Source: Cercis canadensis
Taxonomy: Eukaryota > Streptophyta > Magnoliopsida > Fabales > Fabaceae
Direction of reading: 5' to 3'
Length of the DNA: 64,000 nucleotides
Assembly (NCBI GenBank): GCA_003255065.1
Contig: QAOA01004227.1
Coordinates: forward strand, 10,971-74,970
In this document: positions 11,200 through 21,537 of the stretch, piece by piece
How the letters are laid out: each line of letters starts with the position of its first letter
Position numbering within the stretch: position 1 is the stretch's first letter
Notes under the pieces: generated by a model
Database searches by the model: none
The model's input: only the letters and a program-made list of their open reading frames with translations
Told to the model about the DNA's origin: nothing
Made by a program: the position numbers and the translations under genes

Positions 11200-12785
11200 C
11201 CAACATCGGAGCCCTCTATAAGGGACAAAGGGCAAGGTTGTGGCTAGGCCTTCTCAGACTTACCTAGCCTTGTCCTTGTATATGTCGACCTCGGGGTTGG
11301 TGCGGATACTATCGCCCAGTGTGACACATGAGGGGAACTAATCAAGAGCCCTTACTCCGGGATCCATAGTGTCGGTGGCTGTAGGGTCATCGCATGCCAC
11401 TTCGAGTATTTTAGAGTCTTCATTGCCCGGCTCCTAAGCGGCTGATGGTCAAATGTGGATCTGGTCATACTGGAAGAAGGAGTAAGTATTTTCCAATACC
11501 TAGTTTTTCATTTTTTTTAATCGTTTTAAGTTTATTATTTCTGATTGATTAGAATTTATTTTTTTGGTTCAGCTTTCTTTTGTCTAAGGAGCCTGTTAAC
11601 ATTCTTTCAACTATCTATAAGTCGAAATATGAGGGCGACTGAATCGATCTCACCTCTGTTCTTAATGAAGTGAAGGAACTCTGGTAGACAGAGTTCAAAA
11701 CAATAATTTCAACTTAATTAATCTTATTTTATTTTAAGCCAACTTAATTTCAATTTTACTAACCTTGAGATTCTGTTTTCTAATACAAAGGAGATGTATA
11801 TGGGACCTGCAGTTTGAGAGCCAAATTCATAAGATCTTGCTAACAAAGTGCAGCAATAACATTCACGCCTCCTTTTGAGACATCAAGAAAGGGAAGTCGA
11901 AGAGCAATTGGTTATTGCCTTCTGTGTTGGGGGTCTTGAGAATTAAATGAGCCTCTGAAGAGTACAGGGCATTCTCGGAGCAGAACAAGAAAAACCACTC
12001 CTTAGATCAAGGCGAGGCCTACCACAAGGGCGGTTCGATCACCGTCTCCAAACATAAGAGGAGGCTGGTGAGTTTTTTATTTAAAAACCTTCTTTCATTT
12101 AAGATATGTTTAAAAATTAAATTATTTATGTTTACTAACAATTTTTTTTTTTTTTGTAGACGAAGAAGTTGGGGAGAGAGCCATACTCATCGGAGGTCTT
12201 TCGTCACCTCCAACATAGTGCTAAAAGGGTTGGGTCCATCCACGGGCTTAGTCTACTTATGTAAGTAAACTTGAAGTTGTTTAAGAGATTTAAAAATCTT
12301 AATTAAAAGTTTATTATTTCTTATTAACTTTATGCTTTTATCTATGTAGACTGAGTATGAGAGGCATTGGTCTAACAACTAGGCCCAGTCCTTTTTGTCT
12401 CCTATCAATGACAATGAGATATGACTCAATGTCGTTGGCGGGAAGAACAAGAAGGGTTAGATTTATGGCATTGGTTTTGAGGCCAGCTTGTTGGACTCGG
12501 CCGATGGACAAAGCTCCCAGCCCTCTGACCCAACACCTCCTAGATGTCATACGTTTAGTCCTAGATGGCTGCCATGTTAGAGGAGATTTAGGAGCTCCGC
12601 TAGCTGGTGCCGTTGGTCTAAGCTCTTAAGGGATCCAACACGTCGACAGAGCAACTGGCTACGATGTTATCACAACTATTACAGCAGGCTCATAATGGGA
12701 CCTCTGATGCGGCCCCACAGCCTCCAGTTGACGATGATGATGACTCAACTGAAGACTTGAGAGACGACGACAACATAAGAGATTA
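11200..12785 (+). pseudogene. CACTA Transposase_24-type gene, broken copy 2
   Basis: Blocks in family order: an N-terminal exon near 11200-11480; EVKELW then TEFK at about 11670-11700; SEQNKKNHSLDQG and YHKGGSITVSKHKRRL at about 11960-12070; GREPYSSEVFRHLQH at about 12170-12215; and GGKNKKG then IYGIGFEASLLDSADG at about 12437-12505. These match the conserved spine of plant En/Spm Transposase_24 proteins. Stop codons fall inside several blocks (after ELW, before ASEEY, after KKG), so no full-length product is possible. The gene is thought to help the transposase bind the element ends. Confidence 0.75.
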
Positions 12786-13582
12786 GGGTTTAGTGTTTAT
12801 ATTGTAGTGTACTTTTTTTTTTCTTTCATTGTATAACATTTATAAATTGTAATTACATTTCATTAACAAAATTTAGTGGTTTTTATGAATAACACATTTA
12901 ATTGAAACTAGTAATTAATTATTTAAAAAAAAATTACACATTTGTGAATTTTATCATGGAAAAAAATCCGTAAGAAATTTCATGATAAACTCTGTGAGAA
13001 AATTTCTCATGAAACTAAATTTTGTGAGAAATTTTGTTTGTCACGCAGGTTTTTCTCGCATCCTAATATCCATGAGAAATATGTTTCTGATAGATTTTTG
13101 GTTGTTTTCTCATGGATTTTGTCCATGAAAAAATACCTTTTTCCTTGTAGTGCGGCTTCTCTACTGCCCTTAGGTGCAGCCTTTTCCGCTAAGTCCGGCC
13201 CTTTTCTTGTTTCTCTTTTTTTCCTTCTTGTAAGGTTTTCGTTTCTTATCTTGTTCCTTTTCTTGTGCACCACTTTGGGGCTACCACCGCCACTTTTTGC
13301 GCCGATAGCCCTATCCGTCTATTTTATTCAATTGTTTGTATTTTTTTAGGTGTTTTGGTTTTCAATAAATTGTTCAAACTTATCTGTTATGTTTTATACN
13401 ATATATATATATGGTGCTAACCTGACATTTAAGTCAATTTTTTAATAGAAAAAAAATCTTCCTCCTAGGTTTGATCTCTTCTTTCTCTATTTTCCCGTTT
13501 AAGAATGAGCCATCCATAGATTTTTATCTTTACCAAATTATAAGGATCTACAATATATTTTAACTTTTTTTTGTAATATGAC

Positions 13583-13862
13583 CTCTTTACATTGTGCTCC
13601 ATTGAATAAAAATAAAATTAAGCCTTAAATACAATTTTGGTGCCCTATTTAAATAATTCCTAGGAGCTTTACTTAATAATTTTATTTATCATTAATTTAC
13701 AATTTTAAGGCCAATAGCTAAACTCTTTACATTGTGCTCCATTGTATAAAAATAAAATTAAGACTTAAATACAATTTGGGTGCCCTATTTACATAATTCC
13801 TAGGAATTAGTCTTAATCCTTTTATTTAGCATAAATTTACAATTGTAAGGGCAATAGCTAAC
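13583..13862. repeat. 140-bp tandem duplication
   Basis: Two diverged copies start CTCTTTACATTGTGCTCCAT at 13583 and 13723. The surrounding 13153-14090 is AT-rich with an N at 13400 next to a short AT run. I see no gene there. Confidence 0.8.
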
Positions 13863-14090
13863 CTGGCAGCAAAAAAGTATTATTTTAGTCTTAATATGCC
13901 ATCTGATTGCCTAGATGAGTAATTTTGCCTCTGAACCCAATTTAAATGAGTCATGCTGGGGCACGGGATTACTTAGTTAGTGTCTTCTCCCCCAAATGAA
14001 ATGAACAAGGTGTTGGCCTAAACCTTACGCACGCAGGAAACGATCCAGGTAGAGGAAGCTGTGCAAATCGAAGAAAGGAAGGCAGACGAA

Positions 14091-14434
14091 ATCGTGAAAA
14101 AACACCAAAACGTGGTCTATAAATGTTTCTGATAATTATGATTTTGGAATGTAAAACACCAACTTTTAGCCAAAAAAAAAAATGGAAGAAAGTATATATG
14201 GATTTTATAGCAGTTGAGCCCACTAACTATGGTTGTTAGGACCAAGTGCATGAGAAGTCAAAATCGTGAAAAAACACCAAAACGTGGTCTATAAATGTTT
14301 CTGATAGTTATGATTTTGGAATGTAAAACACCAACTTTTAGCCAAAAAAACATGGAAGAAAGTATATATGGATTTTATACCAGTTGAGCCCATTAACTAT
14401 GGTTGTTAGGACCAAGTGCATGAGAAGTCATGGT
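14091..14434. repeat. 172-bp tandem duplication
   Basis: Copies start ATCGTGAAAAAACACC at 14091 and 14263 and run to GAGAAGTCA. They are almost identical, with a shorter A-run in the second. The second copy runs into the hypothetical frame at 14416. Confidence 0.88.
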
Positions 14435-14715
14435 GCTTTCACCTTAAGGTCTCCATGGCCTTCACCACTGGGTTTGCAGAGCCCTTCAGCGGGTACTGGG
14501 AAACATTTGTATCATTTCCGGAGAGAGTTTTCATCAAGATGGGAGAGCCAAATTCGGAGCCGGAGGTGGACTCTCTTCACCCCATGTTATGTTGTTCAGT
14601 TGTTGCGGTGGTGATGGCGGCGGCGGTGACAGTGATGAAGGAGACGACAGTAGAGTATGAATTGGAGAAGGAGAACAAGATGGTGATGGAGAAGCTAAAA
14701 TGGATTCCCGATTAA
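14416..14715 (+). CDS. Hypothetical small frame, possibly part of a broken gene
   Basis: A 99-codon frame opens near the end of the 172-bp duplication and is more GC-rich than its surroundings. I do not recognise the product. Another frame over the same DNA gives a Gly/Asp-rich run at about 14600-14655, then a TGA, then a basic stretch ending RRKGEGGRRRR before a stop near 14850. That looks at least as protein-like, so a frameshifted gene relic or a first exon is possible. No family can be assigned, and it may not be a gene. Confidence 0.25.
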   Translation: MHEKSWCFHLKVSMAFTTGFAEPFSGYWETFVSFPERVFIKMGEPNSEPEVDSLHPMLCCSVVAVVMAAAVTVMKETTVEYELEKENKMVMEKLKWIPD

Positions 14716-14963
14716 TGAGGATAAGGGGTGTGAGGAAGAGGATTAGGAGACGGGATTTGACTGTGAGGGAGTTTCTTATGGATGCTCCCATGGTGACCGA
14801 GAACAGGAGGAAAGGGGAGGGAGGAAGAAGACGAATTATCTTATTTTAAAAAAAATATATGTCTTTAAGCACAATTTAATTGTGTTAATTAAGTTAATAA
14901 TAAAAAGTAAATTTAGGTACAAGGCTTTTTTCTTTTTGTCATAGAAGATAAAAACCAGAAAAA

Positions 14964-15205
14964 TTACACTCTAAGAAACTCAACAGCCATCCTATCTGTG
15001 AGTAGAGTGACATGAGGATCTGTAGAGGTTGTTCTTCCACTAGTCAACCTTCTTGATCTTACTCCCAATTTCGCTATGAAATCAGCTTCCCTTAAAACAT
15101 GAGACACTAACACATGCAGTCTTCTTTTCATAAGATACTTGATATCGTTAATGATACACTCATAGCTATAAAATTGAACATCTACATCTTTATTACCTCC
15201 TAAAA
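14964..15205 (-). pseudogene. RNase H-like (RVT_3-type) C-terminal relic
   Basis: The minus strand reads an open stretch containing ECIINDIKYLM and SHVLREADFIAKLG, then a short tail ending FLRV and a stop at 14964-14966. SHVxREAN/D...A..LAKLG is typical of the RNase H-like domain at the end of plant LINE reverse transcriptases and related cellular proteins. The usual Asp-Leu-Ala segment before AKLG is shortened. A TAG lies upstream near 15205. There is no reverse transcriptase nearby, so this is a fragment. Confidence 0.5.
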
Positions 15206-15821
15206 ATCTGACTCAGATGAGGTTTTACACACCTTAATCCTGACAAACTCTCAAATTCTTGAGTCTTAAAATTGGTTAACCCAATCATAAGAATCGTTAA
15301 AATAAAAGAATCAAAATTCCAGTTAAACTTCTTTACATATTAGAGCATTTAGTACATTGATTTTTTTTTTTTTTTTTTTAATTCTTGAAATGTAAACTTC
15401 GAAAGAAAACAAAGTTCCTAATGAGATTTTGCCCTTTTAGTTCTTTATGAAACCTTTGTTCGGAAAACTGTAATAAATAGAACTAATATAAATGATTTGT
15501 TCGACATTTTCACCCTCACAACTTTTTTTCCTAATATTTATATTATGTGTGTTTGGGTTCGAGAGATAAACAGCCATCTCTTTTACAATATGCATTTTCT
15601 CGCAGCATTTGTATAATCTCCTTTTTATTTCTAATAAGTAAGGTGGTTCGAAAAGAAAAAATGTACATAGAAAGAAGAAAACCAACCGAAGACTCGAGAA
15701 TAGAAGTCAGTCAAAAACAAAAATATGCAAACGTTAAGCTAAAAATGCAGATTATAAATATGCCTAAACATGCAACAGTAGAGTGAAAAACCAATAATAA
15801 AAGTCCACAAGTGTAGGATTA
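15206..15821. other. Intergenic stretch
   Basis: AT-rich DNA with a poly-T run at 15361-15379. Short open frames at 15437-15786 show no family features. Confidence 0.5.
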
Positions 15822-16198
15822 TGTTAGATGTAAATATCCAGACACACACAGACAAACGACAATAGAATAAGTCACCGGTAGTGTATTGCACTGAACACCT
15901 CTGCCACTGCAGGGTAGTAACAATACAGCCTTAGACCTCCAAAGAGAGTCACTCTCACTCTCAGTTCCTAATCATAAGACAAATAACAGAATACCCTCTC
16001 TCACTCTACCTCCCTCCTCAAAACCCCATGCACTCACACCCCACTGACTATAACTAATTTCCCCCCTTTTCCGGATCACACTTCTTCTTCCTTCTCTCGT
16101 AAACCCTCAATCCTTTGCTATTGCTTGGATCTCTCACAAACATAGCAGGTCCATCTAGTTCAGGCCCAACAATAGTTTCTAATACTTTTGGGCTAACA
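15822..16198 (-). repeat. 3' LTR of the chromovirus
   Basis: 377 bp, TGTTAG...CTAACA. The last 48 or so codons of pol and its stop codon (16054-16056) lie inside this LTR. Confidence 0.95.
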
Positions 16199-19100
16199 AT
16201 ACTTCCCCCTGAATTAGCAGCCTTGTCCTCAAGGCTGAATTCTGGAAATTGGCCGCGAATGATCTGAATGTCTTCCCAAGTGGCATCTGCAGCTGACTGA
16301 CCCAACCATTTTATGTGAACTTGAGGAATTTTCTTCTTGTTCCTGGTAATGGTTCGGTATTGCAGTGCTTCCTCTGGTGTGACAACTGTAGTTTCACAGT
16401 CAAAGCTGGCTGGAATTGTGGAGTGTACAGGATGATTTACAACAGCCTTTTTCAGCAGGGAGACATGGAATACAGGGTGTATCCTAGCTGTCTCTGGCAG
16501 CTGAAGTTTATAAGCCACCTTGCCAACCTTGGAAAGGATTTGAAAAGGCCCATAGTAACGAGCAGCTAATTTTGGGCAAACTCTTCTAGCCACTGAAACT
16601 TGTCGATGTGGCCTCAACTTCATATAAACCCAGTCTCCCACTTCAAACTCCACCGCTCTTCTGCTCTTGTTTGCTAGCTTACACATGCGTTGCTGGGCTC
16701 TCTCCAATTGGTACCTTAGTTGCCTCAAAATTTCATCCCTGTCAAGCAGCTCATTTGCCACTGCCTCCACCAAACATTCTCCTGGCAGAAACCTCATCAC
16801 TGTGGGAGGTTTACGCCCATAAACCAGTTCAAATAAGGTCTTGCCGGCTGCACTATGGACTGATGTATTATAACTGAACTCTGCCCAGTGTAACCATTTA
16901 GACCACTGCTTAGGTTGCTCACCAGAAAAACAGCGGAGATACGTCTCTAGGCTTCTATTCATCACTTCTGTTTGTCCATCCGTTTCCGGATGGTAAGCCG
17001 AACTCATCTTCAATTTCGTGCCCTGCTGTTTAAACAATTCAGTCCAGAAACGGCTAGTGAATGTTGGGTCCCTATCGCTCACGATTGAGCTTGGGATCCC
17101 ATGCAACTTCACAATCTCTTTAGCAAAGATTTCTGCTACTGTCTGTGCTGTAAAGGGGTGTTTCAATGCTACAAAATGTCCATATTTTGACAATCTGTCC
17201 ACCACTACCATTATAGCATCATACCCTTGTGACTTTGGTAACCCCGTGATAAAATCCATACTCACGTCCTCCCATATTGCTCGTGGAATAGGTAGTGGTT
17301 GCAATAGCCCCGCTGGAGACATTGCCAAGTATTTCTGTTGTTGACACACTCCACATGCAGCGATAAATTGAATTACCATTGGCATCATCCCATGCCAAAA
17401 CAGATTAGAGGCTAAACGGCGATAGGTTTTCTGGACTCCAGCATGCCCCCCCATGGGAGAAGAGTGAAATTCCACGAGTAATGGTGGAATCCACTTGGAA
17501 TTAGCTGAGAGCACTAACCTGCCCTTGTAGAACAGCCTTCCATTTACCAGAGAGTGGCCTGGTCTCGTGGTGGGGTCTTGCTGTATTTCCTCCACTACTT
17601 TCTTAAGTTTTGGGTCTGCTAGCACCTCATTCTGTATCTGGTCGGCCTCCAGCCACCTTGGCTGCGAAAGAACCAAAAGTTCTCCCTCCTCTTCTTTATC
17701 CTCCTTGCGGGACAGTGCATCAGCTGCCCTATTTTCTGTACCAGGCTTGTATGTAATGTCAAAGGAGTACCCTAGCAGCTTTGCAAGCCAATCTTGCTGA
17801 TTGGGTAAAGTGATCCTTTGTTCCATCAGAAATTTGAGGCTCCGTTGGTCAGTAAAAACCTGAAATTTCCTCCCCATTAGGTATGGTCTCCAATGCTGAA
17901 TGGATAACACCAGCGCCATTAGTTCTTTCTCATAAACTGATTTTGCCAAGGCCTGATCAGATAACCCTTTACTGAAATAGGCCACTGGCCTTCCTTCTTG
18001 CATCAATACCGCTCCTAACCCCCTTCCTGAAGCGTCACATTCTACCACGAAAGGCTTGTCAAAATCTGGTAGGGCGAGGACTGGTGCAGTGGTGAGCATT
18101 TGCTGTAGCTGTTTAAAAGCATCAGCCGCTGCTTCATTCCATTGGAAATTGCCTTTTTTTAGAAGATCAGTCAAAGGTCTTGCAAATTTCCCATAGTCGC
18201 GAATGAATTTTCTATAATAGCCTGTTAAGCCTAAGAAACCCCTGACTGCCTTGACTGTGGTAGGAGTTGGCCAATCCAACACGCTTTTGACCTTCTCTTG
18301 ATCCATAGAAACCCCATTGACAGAAATCACGTGGCCAAGGTAACCGATGGATTTTTTTCCAAAACTGCATTTCTTCTGGTTGGCAAAGAATTTTTGCTGT
18401 TGTAGGACCTCTAATACCACTCTTAAGTGTGTCAAATGGTCTTGCCAGTTCCTACTATACACCAGAATGTCGTCGAAGAAGACCAAAACAAATTTGCGGA
18501 GGAATGGCTTGAAAGCAGCGTTCATGGTGGCTTGGAAGGTTGCTGGTGCATTGCTCAACCCAAACGGCATCACTAAAAATTCATAGTGACCGTGATGGGT
18601 ACGGAAGGCTGTCTTCTGCACGTCCTCTTCCCTGACCTTGATCTGATGGTATCCTGAACGCAAATCCAATTTAGAAAAATAGCATGCCCCGCTCAGCTCA
18701 TCAAGTAACTCTTCTATCACCGGAATTGGGTATTTGTCAGGAATAGTAACCTTGTTCAAGGCCCTATAATCAACACAAAACCTCCAGCTCCCATCCTTCT
18801 TCTTTACCAGTAAAACTGGACTAGAATAGGGGCTATTACTTGTCTTGATAATTCCAGCCCTCAGCATCTCTTCGACCAATTTCTCAATCTCATTTTTCTG
18901 CACATGAGCATATCTATATGGTCTCACATTCACAGGTTTAGTTCCAGGTTTGATGGGGATGGCGTGATCAGTTTCCCGAGGTGGGGGCAGTCCTTGTGGC
19001 TCACAGAAAACTTCATCAAACATCCTCAACAACAGGGTTATGTGGTCGTTCTGATCTGTAGTTAGAGGACTGAAATTCTCAGCCTGTGTAGTAGTTTCGG

Positions 19101-19275
19101 TCCAAAACAATTCCCCTGTCCTCCAAGTTTCCTGCTCCCCGTGAGACATCATCAACATCATCCCTTCATCACCCCCCTCAATTTCTTTAAGTAAGGCTCT
19201 ATGAGCAAGCTGAGTCCTACCCAAACTGGCATCCCCTTTTAGAGTAACACGATTGCCCTCATGCTCAAATGACAT
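16054..19275 (-). CDS. pol: Chromovirus Pol: reverse transcriptase, RNase H, integrase, chromodomain
   Basis: 1073 codons with no internal stop. Reverse transcriptase covers about residues 135-310, with the catalytic motif FFDDIL at 266-271 in place of the commoner YVDD. RNase H covers about 405-525 and starts VECDAS. An integrase zinc finger (HxxxH..CxxC) is at about 603-645. The integrase core has Asp 674 (MDFITGLP), Asp 734 (SDRDPTF) and Glu 770 (DGQTEV). A chromodomain at about 965-1015 contains VHIKWLGQSAADATWE. The frame is shared with gag-protease but separated from it by two TAG codons, at 19321-19323 and 19288-19290. The enzyme domains look intact, so the element is young but blocked at the protease-RT join. 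Confidence 0.93.
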   Translation of the reverse strand: MSFEHEGNRVTLKGDASLGRTQLAHRALLKEIEGGDEGMMLMMSHGEQETWRTGELFWTETTTQAENFSPLTTDQNDHITLLLRMFDEVFCEPQGLPPPRETDHAIPIKPGTKPVNVRPYRYAHVQKNEIEKLVEEMLRAGIIKTSNSPYSSPVLLVKKKDGSWRFCVDYRALNKVTIPDKYPIPVIEELLDELSGACYFSKLDLRSGYHQIKVREEDVQKTAFRTHHGHYEFLVMPFGLSNAPATFQATMNAAFKPFLRKFVLVFFDDILVYSRNWQDHLTHLRVVLEVLQQQKFFANQKKCSFGKKSIGYLGHVISVNGVSMDQEKVKSVLDWPTPTTVKAVRGFLGLTGYYRKFIRDYGKFARPLTDLLKKGNFQWNEAAADAFKQLQQMLTTAPVLALPDFDKPFVVECDASGRGLGAVLMQEGRPVAYFSKGLSDQALAKSVYEKELMALVLSIQHWRPYLMGRKFQVFTDQRSLKFLMEQRITLPNQQDWLAKLLGYSFDITYKPGTENRAADALSRKEDKEEEGELLVLSQPRWLEADQIQNEVLADPKLKKVVEEIQQDPTTRPGHSLVNGRLFYKGRLVLSANSKWIPPLLVEFHSSPMGGHAGVQKTYRRLASNLFWHGMMPMVIQFIAACGVCQQQKYLAMSPAGLLQPLPIPRAIWEDVSMDFITGLPKSQGYDAIMVVVDRLSKYGHFVALKHPFTAQTVAEIFAKEIVKLHGIPSSIVSDRDPTFTSRFWTELFKQQGTKLKMSSAYHPETDGQTEVMNRSLETYLRCFSGEQPKQWSKWLHWAEFSYNTSVHSAAGKTLFELVYGRKPPTVMRFLPGECLVEAVANELLDRDEILRQLRYQLERAQQRMCKLANKSRRAVEFEVGDWVYMKLRPHRQVSVARRVCPKLAARYYGPFQILSKVGKVAYKLQLPETARIHPVFHVSLLKKAVVNHPVHSTIPASFDCETTVVTPEEALQYRTITRNKKKIPQVHIKWLGQSAADATWEDIQIIRGQFPEFSLEDKAANSGGSIVSPKVLETIVGPELDGPAMFVRDPSNSKGLRVYERRKKKCDPEKGGN
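16199..16212 (-). other. Polypurine tract of the chromovirus
   Basis: On the minus strand TCAGGGGGAAGTAT ends exactly at the start of the 3' LTR, the expected position for plus-strand priming. Confidence 0.75.
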
Positions 19276-19320
19276 CAGTAAATTCTTCTAATTCACCTTC
19301 ATATCTCCCAAAGTTTCTAA

Positions 19321-20997
19321 CTAGGCCATGCCTAAAATTATATCAATCCCTCCCAGGGGAAACACTTGGTAATCTGCAATGATATTAACTCCCTGTATCC
19401 CTACACTCAGCTGTTTACACACCCCTTTAGCCGATTGATACTGTCCGTTGCCCAGTCTAATTCGAAACTCCGGAGTATCAGTGATCAACAGTTCAATTTT
19501 CTGGGCTAAATCGAAGGATAGGAAGTTATGGCTAGCACCCGAATCCACCATAATCAAAACCATGTTTCCGGCTAACTCCCCTAGCATCTTCATTGTTCTA
19601 GGACGGGAGAACCCCCCGACAGATGAAAAAGAGAGATTGCAAACCTCACCTTCAAGCTCCGAGTCTTCTTCCGTATTGGCCTCCTGATTGAAACTGGAAT
19701 CCAGTACGGCGAGTTCCTCTTCCGATGGCATCCCCTCGTCTTCTCCGAGAATAATGACACGGAGATGTTTTTCTGGGCACCTGTGAGTGGGCCCGTATGG
19801 CTGGCCACACTGAAAGCATTTCCCTTCATCTCGCCGGCGTACATATTCTTGGTAAGGTAAGTGTCGTCCCCTAGCCCGGTAAGAAGAGGCGGCGGTACTG
19901 CCGGTGCCACTCCCGGACGTCGAGCCTGTCTGCAGCCCCATAGCTCGTTGATTTTCCGCTGGAGAAGATGAATTTGGTTTTGACCCGACGGGTACATGGC
20001 CTATGTGCTTCGACTCGCTTAGTCCACCAGGCCCTCGAAAATTATTTCCCCCTCTGGGCCGACCCGACCAGCCCAAAGATGGATCCGACCCGTGACCTGT
20101 CGTCCCTGTCACTTGGCTAAAGTTCTGAATTCCACTCTTCGTAGTTGGTCCACCATGGAGATCTTCTTCAATGTCCCTTGCTAATTCGATTGCCTGAGCT
20201 ACATCTTTGGGTTTGTGGATTCGTACCCTCCGACGTATAACTTCATCCAACCCATGCATGAGATACCCCAACGCCTGTGCCTCCGGCATCTCCGGCACCA
20301 AGGCGACGGCCTCCTCGAACGTTTGGACGAATTCTTCTACCAGCCCTGTTTGTTTAATTGCAGCTAATAACTCATAGGGATTTTCGGCTTTTCTCCCACC
20401 ATATCGTCTAATCAACTCCTCTGCCAACATCGCCCATGACAGATTGGGTATCCGTTTGCGTAGACATCGGAACCAACTCACTGCCGGTCCCTCCATACAC
20501 ACAAAAGCGAGCTGGATTTTTAGCTCTGGAGTGGTGTTCTGTAACTCGAAATATTTCTCTGCTCTGGCTAGCCATCCGGCTGGATCACTTCCATCAAAAT
20601 TTGGAAGCTCAACCCTGTTGAGGGCTCTACGGAATTCATCACCCCACGATTCATCGCCCAATGTGGTACGTCGTCGTTCCTCCCTATGGGGGCTTCGCTG
20701 TCTCCCGGAGTCACTGGACCCTGTTCTTCCATCCTCTGAGAAGATTAACGTGTTTTTGCCAGTGTCTTTAGTATGGGTACGTTGATGCAGTTCCTGGGCT
20801 AATGCTTTCAACATTGACTTCATTTGCTCGAATCCCTCTGTCATTTCCTCCATCCTTTCCTTCAGATTCTCGACCCCCTGGAGTTTTTGTGAAATCTTAT
20901 CAATGGCCACCCCAGCCATTCGGAATTTCCCGTCCGTTTTAGATAAGCCTTCAATCATTTTCTCCCATGATTCAGCACCTTCGCTAGACCCACCCAT
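19321..20997 (-). CDS. gag: Chromovirus Gag and aspartic protease
   Basis: The start is taken at MGGSSEG (20997), because the longer open frame to 21126 runs into the LTR and across the primer-binding site. In order: an N-terminal coiled region; a capsid-like gag domain with GWLARAEKYFELQ; a zinc knuckle with CFQCG..GPTHRCPEKH, whose spacing departs from the usual CCHC; and a retropepsin-like domain with VDSGASHNFLS carrying the catalytic Asp. The frame ends at a TAG (19321-19323) just after GGIDIILGMA. Family members normally continue from protease into reverse transcriptase without a break, and the downstream pol is in the same frame. Confidence 0.88.
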   Translation of the reverse strand: MGGSSEGAESWEKMIEGLSKTDGKFRMAGVAIDKISQKLQGVENLKERMEEMTEGFEQMKSMLKALAQELHQRTHTKDTGKNTLIFSEDGRTGSSDSGRQRSPHREERRRTTLGDESWGDEFRRALNRVELPNFDGSDPAGWLARAEKYFELQNTTPELKIQLAFVCMEGPAVSWFRCLRKRIPNLSWAMLAEELIRRYGGRKAENPYELLAAIKQTGLVEEFVQTFEEAVALVPEMPEAQALGYLMHGLDEVIRRRVRIHKPKDVAQAIELARDIEEDLHGGPTTKSGIQNFSQVTGTTGHGSDPSLGWSGRPRGGNNFRGPGGLSESKHIGHVPVGSKPNSSSPAENQRAMGLQTGSTSGSGTGSTAASSYRARGRHLPYQEYVRRRDEGKCFQCGQPYGPTHRCPEKHLRVIILGEDEGMPSEEELAVLDSSFNQEANTEEDSELEGEVCNLSFSSVGGFSRPRTMKMLGELAGNMVLIMVDSGASHNFLSFDLAQKIELLITDTPEFRIRLGNGQYQSAKGVCKQLSVGIQGVNIIADYQVFPLGGIDIILGMA

Positions 20998-21003
20998 TTT
21001 CGT

Positions 21004-21021
21004 TTCCCGGCAACGGAACCA
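21004..21021 (-). other. Primer-binding site of the chromovirus
   Basis: On the minus strand, three bases inside the 5' LTR, the sequence reads TGGTTCCGTTGCCGGGAA. It starts with the TGG expected for pairing to a tRNA 3' CCA end. I did not assign the tRNA. Confidence 0.7.
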
Positions 21022-21024
21022 AAT

Positions 21025-21401
21025 TGTTAGGTGTAAATATCCAGACACACACAGACAAATGACAATAGAATAAGTCACCGGTAGTGTATTGCACTGAACA
21101 CCTCTGCCACTGCAGGGTAGTAACAATACAGCCTTAGACCTCCAAAGAGAGTCACTCTCACTCTCAGTTCCTAATCATAAGACAAATAACTGAATACCCT
21201 CTCTCACTCTACCTCCCTCCTAAAATACCCATGCACTCACACCCCACTGACTATAACTAATTTCCCCCCTTTTTCGGATCACACTTCTTCTTCCTTCTCT
21301 CGTAAACCCTCAATCCTTTGCTATTGCTTGGATCTCTCACAAGCATAGCAGGTCCATCTAGTTCAGGCCCAACAATAGTTTCTAATACTTTTGGGCTAAC
21401 A
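21025..21401 (-). repeat. 5' LTR of the chromovirus
   Basis: 377 bp, about 98% identical to 15822-16198. It directly abuts the truncated RING-H2 gene at 21402. Confidence 0.95.
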
Positions 21402-21537
21402 TCCCTCCTCTCTCCCCTTTTTGGTTCAAGGTATGGAACTCAATGGGGAAACAATAAGAGTGTGTGCAATGACGCACTTGGATGATGGGAACAATTATAG
21501 GTTGAACACTGATGGATGTTTCTTCAATTTGTTGCAG

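Larger units (their letters stand above)
9643..13152 (+). mobile_element. CACTA (En/Spm) non-autonomous element, 3.5 kb
   Basis: It starts CACTACAAGAAAAACG at 9643 and ends TTCCTTGTAGTG at 13152, the classic CACTA terminal inverted repeats. Flanking triplets are CGA (9640-9642) and CGG (13153-13155), a 3-bp target duplication with one mismatch. Subterminal motifs of the TTTCTCAYGGA / TCCATGAGAAA type cluster at 9690-10000 and 12950-13135, as expected for transposase binding in this superfamily. Inside are a telomere-like tract and a decayed Transposase_24-type gene. There is no TNPD-like transposase, so movement would need one supplied in trans. Confidence 0.88.
15822..21401 (-). mobile_element. 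Ty3/gypsy chromovirus, near full length
   Basis: A 5.6-kb LTR retrotransposon on the minus strand. Its 377-bp LTRs (15822-16198 and 21025-21401) both begin TGTTAG and end CTAACA. They differ at about 8 positions, roughly 2%. Order in its own sense: LTR, primer-binding site (21004-21021), gag-protease, reverse transcriptase, RNase H, integrase, chromodomain, polypurine tract (16199-16212), LTR. The C-terminal chromodomain makes it a chromovirus; a Reina-like lineage is my guess. Flanking pentamers are GATTA and TCCCT, so there is no target duplication. Confidence 0.95.

Noticed and set aside
14534..14791. Ser/Pro-rich minus-strand frame
   Set aside because: Opposite strand of a Gly/Asp/Glu-rich plus-strand region; no signal of its own.
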